Made by a program: the position numbers and the translations under genes | Shown here: positions 10,133 through 21,500 of the stretch, piece after piece | Position numbering within the stretch: position 1 is the first letter of the stretch | Layout of the letters: each line of letters begins with the position of its first letter | Assembly: GCA_000310025.1 (NCBI GenBank) | Contig: FN649748.1 | Coordinates: forward strand, 1,246,626-1,280,444 | Direction: 5' to 3' | From: Ectocarpus siliculosus | Lineage: Eukaryota; Sar; Phaeophyceae; Ectocarpales; Ectocarpaceae | Length of the DNA stretch: 33,819 bases | The notes under the pieces: generated by a model | Database searches by the model: none | Seen by the model: only the letters and a program-made list of their open reading frames with translations | What the model was told of the DNA's origin: nothing

Positions 10133-13116
10133 TCATCCTAGGCCCGCGGCGAAGACCTCCACTTTCGAGATGAACTCTTGCGCGTGAGCCGGCGAGCTAA
10201 GGCTATGGTCGGCCTCGTCGATGACGAACACCACAGTCTTCTTCGCCGCCGGCGTCGATGTTGTAGTACTTGCGCCCCCCCGTGTTCCATCTCCTGGTTC
10301 TGCCCTTCCGCTGCTGTTCGGAAACAAACCAATTGTTGTGCAATGACCGTGGGGGGGTGTTCATAAGAGGGATGCGCTCAAAACGTGATTACGGAACTAC
10401 TTCTAGTATGCATAGCCTACCGTATACACACAGGTCACCTGCTTCGGCAGCGAAAAAAATTCGGCACACGCTATCATTCCTGGCTCCTACACCCGCTCCC
10501 GCTCTACTCGCCAGCGAGAAAAACCTCGCCTAGAAAACCGGGCACACAAACGAAAAACACGCAGCCGAGAAACAAGAAAACACATGTGTCGTGTAGTATT
10601 CTGACCTGGCCGCAGAGCAAGCAGTCCCCAGCGGGGAGGACGGCGGCGGCGACGACGGCGACGAGGAGACCATCGCAGCCCGAAGCGTCTCCGCCAGCAC
10701 TTCGGGGGGAGACCTGCCGCCCCCCTGGGGAACGAACTGGTCGGCCCCCGAGAGGAACGCCGCGGTGGGCACCGAGGCCATGTGCCCCAGCCGACCGTGC
10801 CTCTCGTCCGCGGTGAGGTCGGCGCTGAACATGTCGTCGTCTCCTTCCTGGTGTTGGCGTTTGGGTGTGGGTGGGTGGGTCGGTCACGCGAAAAGGTCAA
10901 GCCAGGCGCGGGACTATTTGGAGGCTCAAGTACAAAGAAGGGATTACGGAATACCGGTAATAGACAATTTGTTGCACGCTGCTTATGCTTGTTGTGGTGC
11001 CTGCAGTTGGTTTCAGGTGGAGGTGGGGTCGCTATTTCAGGGTCACGATGCCGCGGGGTGTATTTAGGTGGCAGTTGCCGTGTGCCTACAGAGATCAAGT
11101 TTCCTTTTCGAGAGCCACCAATTTGCTTGGTTGACATCTCGCCCGAGAGCAGGCGAGTCAACCCAGCCATCCAGACAGGCATTCATGTCCATCACTAACT
11201 TACCCTTGTCCCGTCCGGAGTGCCGCGTCGCAATGGTGCCGCGTCACAATTGAAGGAGGGGGATGACATCCAAAGAGTGTTTTTTTCTCACGGACGCCAG
11301 CGTTCAGAAGGACGCTCTCACAATACCCCCCCTCCTCCCCTTCGAGGTGGTCCTAGGACTTGCTAAAAGACAGCACCACACCCCCGGCCGCTACCCCTCG
11401 TCGCAACACATACGGCTCGCGTAACAACAGCACACTCCTTGGTTGCAACAGAATTCACCTTGGTTGCGAGGGAAATAAATCTGGCCGCCGTTATCGGGGC
11501 CTGGTCCGCCGCCACGGGCATCAGCTCCCCGCCTCCCCCCCTGACCCTGGCCTCCTCAATGAACCCCTCCGTGGAGGGCAGGGTCTCGAGGTACTCGCGG
11601 TCGCTAACCGGCGCCTGCAGTACGACGCCGACCACGGCCGCACGGAGGTCCGACCTCCCGTGCTTCATGTAGAAAACCGCGTCCTGGCAGCCGGTGGAGT
11701 GGCCTATCAAAAGGAAGCTGCTGCCGCTGCTGCTACTGCTGCTGCCGGCATCGCTGCTGGCGCGGGGGCGCGAGGGAGGGGGTGAAAGGATCGGATGTGA
11801 CGGGAGAGGGAGGGAAGACATACAAGAAGAGGCGTGGGGGGATAAAAAACCGCAAGGACTATCGTCCGCATCGTCGTATGTGGGTGTATAATGCTCTACA
11901 CGCTTCTGCTGTACGCATGCTGTGGCGTCCGTCTATCGGGGACAACGCGATAGACACTGTCAGTGCCCCGCACCAAGGAGAAGCACGAAATATTCATGGA
12001 TCTTGAACGTCCACGACAATCAATAAATACTGGCTCAAAGAAACACAGTTCGGCGGTGCGCCCTGCAACACATGCTACAACCGTTGATCGCCACGACGTG
12101 TATTCAACGGTTGCCACGAACTAAGCGAAACCGTAAACTCGAGCCCCAAAGTCGACGTCTCTTTGTCCGTGGGCGTAAAGCGGGGCTTGTAGATAACTGT
12201 TTCTGCGGACGGAGTTTGCGTCGTTCTTGTGGTTGGCATGCGGTGAAGAAGCGAATAGACGCAACGCGATATCGGAACGCAACCCCAAGCAAAGAACGGC
12301 CGCGACGATAAACCATCAAGCACAGACATCATTGAATGGGGTGACGACTTTTGAACCTCAACGACTGCACCGTACCCCCCCGCTCACTCTTCTGGTGCGG
12401 GCGGAGATGACGTCGACGAAAGGTAGTCTAAGAGTTCGTCCAGTTCCTCGACGTCCTGGCGCAGGCTGCTTGTTCCGTATCCTGATCTCTCCCATCCCGA
12501 GTACAGTAGGAGCCAACGGAAGGGATGGGGGGGGTCAGGGTAATTGCGCGGGGTTGTCGTAGACCTGTGGCGGCCCAATGCCGTGAAATGAAGAGTACGT
12601 AGCGGAAGTCGTTGGCTTACTAATTTTTTTGTGTCCGAACCCAAATGCCAATCCACGCCGTATTCAACTCGGACCGGCGGTAAGACTGCTTCAACTCGAG
12701 GCAACAGAGGCGTTCTTCGTTTCGTGAGGCCGGCGGCATCATGTTGGCGGTACGGCGGCGAACCCCCAAGAGGTTCAGAAGTGCTCTCTCGCTCACCGTA
12801 GCTTGAATTAAGTGGGCCCCCCACTGGACCTCAAGACTTCCCGTCACTCGTCATTGTCAGAGAGAAAAACCAAGAAAAGACGTTTTCATCACGGGCCGTC
12901 GGTGAGTCAGACGTGCACCAGCTGGCTACAGCGCGGCGGCACTTATGTCGTGAGGCACCTTGGTAGGACGAGGAGAGGACCGGCTGCACGAAGGAGAAGC
13001 CGAGGCGGTCGAGGGCGGCGGCGAGCTCAGGGACGTAGTCGAGGGCGAGGAGGCCGTCCGTTAGGCCCGGTACAAAAACGGCATGCCTCCGGTTGCGTTG
13101 CTGTTGTTGTGATTGT

Positions 13117-13172
<56 letters not shown>

Positions 13173-13235
13173 GCCATGGCCGCCGCTCCGAAAGGCGGCC
13201 AGGCGTTTCTTGGGCGAGTACACGAAAAGCTGCTT
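10133..13235 (-). CDS. DUF1749 alpha/beta hydrolase (SidJ-like), five exons
   Basis: On the minus strand, exons 13235-12959, 12481-12388, 11756-11459, 10847-10606 and 10313-10133 join in phase to about 363 residues. Family landmarks in order: a poly-Ser/Gln lead; AVFVPGLTDGLLALDYVPEL; QPVLSSSYQGYGTSSLRQD (spanning the exon 1/2 join); DVEELDELLDYL; the nucleophile elbow GHSTGCQD (Ser at about 144); VVLQAPVSDREYL; MFSADLTADER; SGADQFVP (Asp about 259); and DEADHSLS (His about 340). The Ser-Asp-His set is complete, so an active serine hydrolase is expected. Known relatives include fungal SidJ, which hydrolyses a siderophore, and uncharacterised plant proteins; the substrate here is unknown. The 5' end is unresolved: the coding frame opens after TGA at 13238-13236 and has no ATG before the conserved region. 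The start of exon 3 is a tandem CAGCAG acceptor (11756 or 11753). Confidence 0.82.
13123..13170 (+). repeat. (CTG)16 microsatellite, poly-Ser in hydrolase exon 1
   Basis: Sixteen uninterrupted CTG units on the plus strand. On the minus strand, in the hydrolase frame, they read as AGC codons (poly-Ser). Such tracts vary in length and are prone to sequencing error. This one lies right where the gene's start codon is expected. Confidence 0.9.
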
Positions 13236-14097
13236 TCAATGTGGGGGGTCGTGTGGAGGGAGATGGATGATGCACCCGAAGGTTCGTTGCGTCATTACTG
13301 TAGTGTTGTTCATATGAACGCCGACTTCGCGTGGTCGGCTTCACGCGGTCAGCGTTGATTGGATCACGCGTAATAGTGGCAAGGACGATCCGGTATTGAT
13401 TATACTAGCCTACGCTTGCAGGTGCAAACAGACTATTATATTGGGTTGTGTACGGTGATTCGTCTCGTTTTTTTGGAATTGTAGAATGTACTGCTGTTAC
13501 CCTGAGTGAAGCATGTGCATGAGTTTCTCCACTTTCCCCCCTGTCGTGCTTGCCTTCAATTACTAACACGAGAGGCTTTCAAAAGTTCCTCCCCTCTGTT
13601 CGTGTTTAGTCGTAACTATGCGCGTTTCCCGCCTCGCTGCCCAAAAGACGGGTTCAATGGATAAGAGACGCACCAACACGGAGTGGAGTGATTGCCGGAG
13701 CGAACGAATAGATTGTTTACCTGCGAATTCAACACTTGTTGTTATGCAGCGCATCGTACCTCGCCGTGCAGAGACATGGACACACTCGTCGTCGAACTAA
13801 CGCGGAGAAGAGCAAACGATATCGCCCAAGTGTTCAGCGTCAACGCCGCGACCAAACGGGCAGCGTCAGTCCAGCGCATGCCGGAACAAGATTGGCGCAC
13901 CCGCCTTGCGGGCGCCCGTGCACAAGGCATTTCCATGATGCAACTCCCGGGGGCCCGTGGGTTTATGCTATGCATTCAGCGGAGCCCCCTCCCTCCCTCG
14001 CACAGCAGCTGCCTGTGCCTGGCACCACTTCACCAAAACACACCGGAGTCGTTCAGTTGCCAACGGGAAAGGGCTAGGCTCTGCTCCCTCTTTTGTC
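13236..14097. promoter_or_regulatory. divergent intergenic region, hydrolase (-) and eIF1 (+)
   Basis: About 860 bases separate the open start of the hydrolase from the eIF1 ATG. Both promoters and 5' untranslated regions, and possibly a first hydrolase exon, must lie here. I see no clear TATA box or conserved element. Short open frames occur but have no family features. Confidence 0.45.
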
Positions 14098-16622
14098 ATG
14101 GGCGACATCCAGAACCTCTCATCGTTTGGTGAGTCAAGTTTGTTTTTGTTTACGCCGTCTCGCGATCAAGACTCAACAACCTGCCAGAGATGTGATGCCG
14201 ACATCAGCAGCGGGCCATCAGCAGCAGCAGCAGTCTGCAGTATCGTGTTGCAGTTGCCGCAACAACAACCAACCCCCTGTTAGCCTCTCGGATTCCGGAA
14301 GGGCTGGGTCTGTGTAGTACCCGTTCAAATTTTGACGGGTGATGGAACCGTGGCCTCCTGGTACTAGAGGCCCGGTCGCTCGCCACGCTCGCTGTATTTC
14401 GCGACTTGCCTCGAACAACACCTGCATGTATCCATACGGCCAGTAAAGCGTTCAAGTCCGATGTCAAATAACAAGGGCAGGAACACACCAACAGACGTAG
14501 GGCAGCCCGCCGCCGTGCACAAGTAAAGAAAAACGGTTGCGATTCAGACGACCAAAGACATCCCATATAAAAGCTTCGCGACTATCGTAAAACGTGAAAT
14601 ACCGCCAGCACGCGAAGTCAAGTCAACAGGACCTGTTGTGTGGAACGGTCCGCGTGGAGACCGTACCGAAGGGGAACAGCTGGCAGCAGCTGTGTGTTGC
14701 GTGGAGGCGGCGTGATCTGCCTATTTAGCGACAACAACAGCGGCAACATAAAAGAACCCCGAACTCGCGCCCGTCAAGCACACGCTCTTACCTCTGTGCG
14801 CTGTGCTACCCTAAGCCAGCCGCTGACTATCCTTGGAAGGCTGGGGCGCTACTGCTGTAGCAAGTTTATTTTAGCACAGAGGTAGTGCGGTTTGTAGTTG
14901 AGTGTGGTGCTGACGGCAACGGTTTCGCTGTGGCATTCAGCACGAGCGACGCGTCCTAACATCAGGGCAAGGCCCGCGTTTTCGAGCCCTGAATCGCGTG
15001 AAGAAATCTACCACCGCTAACTCCGTGCATAGCCCACGGGTAGACGCATGCTGCGGTCTTCTTCAATTTGGCACCCAAGCCTGATCTCACGGCTCCATCT
15101 CGTCGCTCCGTCGCTGTCTCTCTCTGCCAATAACCGACATTAACCCCTTCCCCCTCCTCTCTCTTCTCCCCTCCCCTTGCCGTGGTGACCGCTGGTCTTG
15201 GGGTGTTCGGGTTTGGTCTTCTCGTACAGATCCCTTCGCCGACTCGCAGGAGGAGCGCCGCGACCAAACCAAGGTCCATGTCCGGGTGCAGCAGCGCAGC
15301 GGGCGCAAGTGTATCACGACGGTGCAGGGGCTGGCGGACGACCTCGACCTGAAGCGCATCCTCAAGGCCTTTAAAAAGAACTTCAGGTGACGACACGGTT
15401 ATGTATGCATGTGCAAGGTGCGCCTCCGGAGTGGGCTCATCAGAGCAGTATTTTTAGTAGTCGTGATGCAAGGCGAAAGTTAAGCATGAATGTATTGGTG
15501 TGAAACGTGAAACCAGCTGCCAGCGGCCATCAGCGACCTTTCTCAGGCTCGAACAGCTCACACAGCTGACGTGCTTTTGACTCAGAGAGCCCAGCGAAAC
15601 CTCAACAAACCAAGAAGAATTACAGACCTGCATACAGCAGCCTTGCACACATGCGGCGAGCCCGAAAACAGCAATCTGCTCTTGTCCCCTCGGTCTCTCA
15701 CGTGTGCAACGCAATTGCAGCACCTGTCTCTCCGCTAGTGTGCGACGCGGCAAGAGCTTTCAACTGTGATGCAGCCTTTTTCACGTTAGAATTTTCCGAG
15801 GCTAAGAAGAGGGTTTGCTCTTTGACACTCGCACTCTGCCCGTCCTGGTTAAGTGCATCGTGCTTGGCTTCGTGTAGATCGATCCCCCACCACCACTCTT
15901 TCCCGTCTGTGTCGTTGTCTTTTTGGCCTGTGTGCCCCCCCTTCAGCTGTAACGGCGCGATCGTGAGCGATACGGAGGGCGGCGAGATCGTGCAAATGTC
16001 GGGAGACCAACGGACAAACATCCACGAGTTCCTTGTTGACCAGCAGATATGTGTTGCAAGTCAGGTATGTACGGAGATGTATACAAAGCGGGCACAAGTT
16101 GGAAGGTTTGCACGAGAGACCGCCCGACGGATCTGTGGGGGCGGGGCGGGCAAGGCCGGGGTGTTGAACACACGTCAATCTGTCGTCGTCTTGACAAAAT
16201 TCACCTCAAAAGACGGTCGGTGGCGTTCCGCAAGGACTCCCACAGCAGCATAGTTGTAGGTTGTAGTGTCATCCCTTCTATTCCAGTATCTCCCTCATTT
16301 TCCGGTGATTCGTGAACTTCGATCATGAATCTTGATTCTTTTCTTTGGCTACGCACACATTGCGTCGTTCTCGGCGTTTTTTTTTATAGTCATTTCCGTT
16401 TTCTTTTTTCGGCGGCTCCTTCTGGAGAGTGGGATCGTTGCATGTTGGGGCCTCTTTCGACAGGTTCGGCTGCAAACCTCTCCCGCTCTTCCTTAGAATT
16501 CGGCGATTATTTTCTTGCCACCACAAGCACCGGCACCTGCCGGTACTCGCATGTATTTGACGGCAGTTTCTGTCTCTGCCGTTACTCTCTCACGCGAGCA
16601 GGTGGTGCTGCACGGATTTTAA
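14098..16622 (+). CDS. SUI1: translation initiation factor eIF1 (SUI1), four exons
   Basis: Exons 14098-14128, 15230-15386, 15947-16064 and 16602-16622 join in phase (1, 2, 0) to 108 residues, the normal eIF1 length. It opens with MGDIQNLSSF, then DPFADSQEE, VHVRVQQRSGRKCITTVQGL, the core LDLKRILKAFKKNFSCNG, GDQRTNI, FLVDQQIC, and ends with the family-typical HGF-stop (VVLHGF). eIF1 binds the 40S ribosomal subunit near the P site and keeps the scanning complex open until a proper AUG is met, so it controls start-codon accuracy. All introns begin with GT (GTGAGT, GTGACG, GTATGT) and end in AG. Exon 1 codes for only ten codons plus one base, and the last exon for six codons and the stop. Intron 1 is 1101 bases. 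The ATG context is GTCATGG. Confidence 0.96.
14561..14573 (+). promoter_or_regulatory. TATA-like motif in eIF1 intron 1
   Basis: CCCATATAAAAGC matches the TATAAAAG consensus on the plus strand but sits inside intron 1 of eIF1, about 660 bases before exon 2. It could be chance, or an internal promoter for a 5'-truncated transcript. There is no other support. Confidence 0.15.
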
Positions 16623-18521
16623 GTCATCAAACACATCACAGGTTCCGCCGCTACTACTGCGGTGGTCGTGGTGGGTTTGACGTCGTCGTCGTCCGCACCT
16701 TTTCTTAGGAGGAGGACAAATATAGGAGGCGATCTACCACGTCTCCAGGGACGGAAGAGCAAGACATCTCCGGAGACTGGAAGCTGCTGCGGGCGACGAT
16801 CGGCGGCAATACCAGTGGCGGCAGTCTCAGCAGCAAGCAGGTCACCGCGGCGGAGGCCGGGGTGGTGCTGCTGCTGGGGTACGGCAAGCTTTCGCGAGTG
16901 TTTTTTTGGACGACGCGTGCGCTCTGGTGTTGTTGTGCGCCGCTTTTTTCCCCCTGCAACTATATTTTTTTGGCGTGGTACCTTCGGTGTACCTCAAACG
17001 CTGTTGCTTGTTCATGCCGGGGGTCCATTCCGGTAGGGGGGTCTGTTTCTTTTGCATGGGATATAGGCCCGGTTCGATGGTTGTAGGGCAGGAGAACCTC
17101 AAGTAAATATGGCCAGCCAGAGGGATTGGAGCCTAGAATAGACCTCCCCGCCTTGCCCGCCGATCGCTGCACACAGCAGTACGTGAGGGAAAAGGGGACG
17201 GGGCGCTGATGTTCGAAGGATGGAATCGGTCGAGTCGAAGAGGCGAGGGTTCCTTATCACCGTGCAAAGAGATGTTGGCACGAGCAGCAAGCAAGGGACG
17301 GGGCGGGTTGTACTGGTCTGGGGATTGATGCTCGATCTCTTGATCTCTTGTCGTACTCTTCGATGCTGCATTCCAAGACGTTGAGAGGCTTGTCTAGTGT
17401 CCACGAATGATGAACGAATGGCTGAAACTACTTGGCATTTTGTACGGAAGCGGGCGCGGAGACTAAAAGTAGTGTGTTTCGTTCGATTGACGTACTTGTA
17501 GGTGTCTTTGGTTGTTGCACTGACCCTCCGCAAGCGTAGAGGCGCCTAACTTTACCGCGCATGGCAATGAGAGTGCCCCCGGGCAGCACACACTTCGTTC
17601 GTGCGCGTACACTGCTCATCCACGAACGCGATCAAAGTACATTTGGGTGTGTAGCCCTAGACTCGGGGACGTGATTACCCCCAGCCAGCCAGTGCTGTAC
17701 GTTGTCATGATGGTGCCGGGTTTCACAATACAAAGCACCCATTGCAAGATTTTTCACGGCAACTTTTCTGTTAGAAAGAAACGAACGCGTTGTTCCCAGG
17801 AAGCGGCGATAAAACATTATTATCAGCCCCAGCGGAAACAAACCCGACACCCCCCCTCCTCCCCGAAGACGTAGCGCACACACATAGTGAGCCCGATCCC
17901 TAGTCATGGTAGCCTCCTCCCCCTACACATAACTTCGGTTCTGTTCACGCCTTGGGCAACTTAATTCCAGTAGAGAGCACACACAGACGTACATTGCCTA
18001 CAGTAGTCGAAGTCTCCACGCGAGCCACGCAAGGAACACCGACTAAAAATCACGGTCACAGGCACAGGCAGGTGTGCAGCTTTCGCCCGAAAAACGTGCC
18101 CTCCGAAAAAACTCGTAAAAAACGAAAAAACGCACGCGAAGGCAAATCCGATTACCTGAAACGCTTTAGAAAAGATTCCGTGTGGCAGCACCTGAGGAAC
18201 ATGTTGACCTTGTAGTCTCCTCTCAAACGCACCCGTAAAAAACAAATAAAAGACGGGGGAGAAGAAACGCGATACGAACAGGCACATAACGTGCCGCATG
18301 CCGCGAGAGCCACCAGGCAATGCCAGCCGCCTCCAAACTGCAGGGACATACGACGACCCAATCTAGACAATCCACGGGAAAGGTTAAAACGATCCAACGA
18401 CGGGTCGAAGCCCAAGACGCTTTCATCGACCAAACACGGTCGGAAAGAAAGACCGCCATCCACCAGAGGCACACGAGGTAATAGAACTGAAACGCTCCCC
18501 TGCCGACTGTGCTAATACCTT
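16623..18521. other. convergent intergenic region, eIF1 (+) and CLASP (-)
   Basis: About 1.9 kb between two stops. The first part holds the eIF1 3' untranslated region. At about 16740-16890 the composition is GC-rich and exon-like, with a plus-strand frame containing GDWKLLRATIGGN, but it has no start, splice context or family match I recognise. From about 17100 on there is no coding signal. A CLASP 3' untranslated region is expected just below 18522. Confidence 0.5.
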
Positions 18522-21500
18522 CTACCGTATCGGCGTAAATCTAGTCGCTGTCGTCGCGGCAACAGCCCCGCTCGCACCCGCTGACTTCACCGTCGCAAAC
18601 CCAGGCGTGCTAGCAGACCCTGTACCGGCGGCGGCGGCGGCGGCAGCGGCGAGTTTATCCCTCGCCCTGCGCTGCTCGATGTACATCGTGATGAGCTTGA
18701 GACGGTTGGTGGGAAAGTTGGCCAGGAACGGTAGCAGGGCCTCTTCCAGCACCTGGCGAAAAGTGCGCATTGAAAGTCAGAAGCGAAGGGTCAACAACAA
18801 CAACAAGGTCAGGTACACGTGGTTGCAATACAGGACGAGGAAATAATGTTTTAGCAGGATCATTCCTCTCTCTGACCCTGGCAGCGGCGCGGGGGGGGGG
18901 GACAGGCTTAGGTCCCTACTTCTACCGGAAAACCATAGGAGGGAAAAAGCACACTGCCGCGATGGATGCATTTGAGGTGAGGACAAGAGGCAAAAACAGC
19001 AAAACAAAACACTGCAGCGAGTACACATTCTCGTGCTTTCAGTATTCGCAGAAAAAAACATCCGCTACAACCTGTAACACAACATAAAAAAGAAAGCAGA
19101 ACAGCACTCATGCGCTCTAAAATGTGTTGCGCAACAACATCCCCCCCGCCTCGCCACGGTACACCCCGAGCACACGAATTTTTCTTATCTCCTACACGTA
19201 TAGACGTATACACACCTGGTACATCTCCACCAAGGCCAACACCGCCCGCTTGCGCGCCTCGAGGTCCCCACCGCCGAGAGCCGCCTCCAGCCCCGCCAGC
19301 AGGGGGCCCGCGCCCAGCGCGCCCAGGAGCCCCGGCGACGACAGCCGCGGCGTCAGGGCGCGCAGCGCCCCGAGCGCGACGCACTGCGCCAGCACGCCCC
19401 GCGCACCCCCCGCGAGACCTTCCTTCGGCTCGCCGCCGTCGCCGCCCAGGTTTCCACAACCACCACCGGCGGCGGCGGCGGCAGGGAGGAGGGCGAGGAG
19501 CGGGGTCAACACGGCGAGGTAGCGGGCGGGGTCTAGGACGCCGACGAGGTCGGCCAGGCATGCCTCTGCCTCGCACCGGACGGCAACGCTAGGGTCCCCC
19601 CCGCCGCCGCCGCCGCCGCCGATCTCAACGAGCCTGCCCACCACCATCTCCGTCGACCCCGGGAACATTTCCCCACGCCGCGCGACAAGGCACCGCACCC
19701 CCTGTAGGTGCTTCGCCCGAAGCAGCGACCGCCGCCTTGACGACGGGGTCGAGTAGACTCCGCCTTGTCCACCGCCGTTGCCGCCTCCTCTCCGTGTGCC
19801 CTCCTCCCCTGCCGCCGCCGCCGCCGCCACCGGTGGCGACACCGCCGCTCCCTCCAACAGGAGCATGAGCACCTGACCGAAGTACCGCGGCCAGAAGTCC
19901 GGGCGCCCCCCGGCGCCTTCCCCGTCTGCCAACCCTCGGAGGGAGGACAGCGCTTCGATCTTCCGATGCGAGCGCGCTCCGCGCGACAGCCCCGCGATTA
20001 GCCCCCCGCCCACCATCACCGCCTCCGCCGCCGCCTTTTGGTCCTGACTCGCCGCCACCGGCACTGCCGACGACCTTGTGGCGGAAGCGGGAGCCGCCGC
20101 AGCAAGAACAAGACTCTTCTTCGGAGTCGGAAATCCCGCCAGCCGCATATTCTTGCCACTCCCTCCGGAAACCAAGCCCACGTGCTGCTCGCCAGCAGGC
20201 TGGCGGTTCGAGTCCCGCGGGGTAACCGGCGCCAGTGGCTGACGATGCGGGTTCCGCTGCTGCCGCTGCTCCGGTGGTGTGAACAAGGCCGACTCCGCTT
20301 CTAGCCGTCCACGCCGGCCACTTCTTTCCTCACACAAGAACGCGCTGCCGGGATTCGAAGAAAGTGCGAACCCTCCCTCCCCCGGCGGACTCGCTGCCGC
20401 TACCACCGGAGGTCGCGGCGTTTCGAGCGTCGGCGTCGGCGGCGGCGACGACGACGACGACCCCTCATTCCCGTCGCCAGGCTTTCCCCCGACGCCCCGC
20501 ACACCGCCCACCGCAGGCGTCACAACAGCCGCAACCCCATTTTCCTCCCCATCCCCATCCGAAACGGTGGTCGGGGAACGTCTTCCATCCGCCTCTGCGG
20601 AGCCCCCGCCGGCAACGGCACTCTCGCCGGCACTTATCGGAGACAGAGCAGCAGCTTCCGTTCTCCTCGGCGGAGACGGAGACTTGGGGCGGAGGAACGA
20701 CAGCGCCCGCCGCACCGCCGCGGCCGGCTCAGGCGGCAGCGCCGCCGACGCCGTCGCCAGGGCTTCCCTGTCCAGGCGAGACAGCGCCGTCAGGAGCCGG
20801 ATCGCGGCGGAGGCCGCGGGGCCGGCGGACGTAGGCCCGTCCTCCCCGAGAGACCCGTCCCAGTTCGACGGGGGCGGAGTCTGCGCGAGAGCGGACGCGA
20901 CCCGCTGCGTGAGAGACTGCATGTGTCCCCCGCCTCCGGCTCCGCCCCCAGACGAGTGGTGCCCGTCGAGGAAAAACACCGCCGAGTGAGGCACGAGAAC
21001 GGCCAGGAACTCGAGGAGGCCGGTCCGCGCGCGGCCGGCCGGGAGCTCGAGGACGCGGGGGCACAGCGAGGAGCAGAGCTGGTTGGGGTTGTACGCCGCC
21101 CGGCAGGCGTTCAGCGCCTCGTTTGCCGCCTGGCGCACCGGCTCCTTCGGGTCGGCCAAGGTTGGGAACACCTGTGTTATTAACCACGCCCACGAAAGAA
21201 AAATAAGACAGAAACACGGGCGGTGTTGGTCATGAACGCCAACCCGGAGGGAGGTGGGAGTCAGAGAGAGAGAGATAGAGAGAGAGGGGGGGGGGGGGAG
21301 GGAGGAAGCTGGCAAATGCTCCTAGTTGTCGAAACCTTGCCCTTAAGCAATACCATCCCCGTGTGTAATAACTTGAGTTCAGCAGTAAGCGGCACCAAAC
21401 ACGTATAATCCGTGAGCCACGGCTCAAAACTATGAGACGAGAAACAAATTTGGTGCCAACCGAAAGCCTCCTACTGGAACGAAACTGCAGGCGTCAGCCG

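Noticed and set aside
16662-17036. Possible small gene after eIF1
   Set aside because: The GC-rich patch has an open frame but no start context, homology or splice structure. It is more likely 3' untranslated sequence.
17961-18320. Minus-strand 119-residue frame with hydrophobic segments
   Set aside because: It lies just beyond the CLASP stop, has no splice or family support, and its Phe/Val richness comes from AT/GT-rich flanking sequence.
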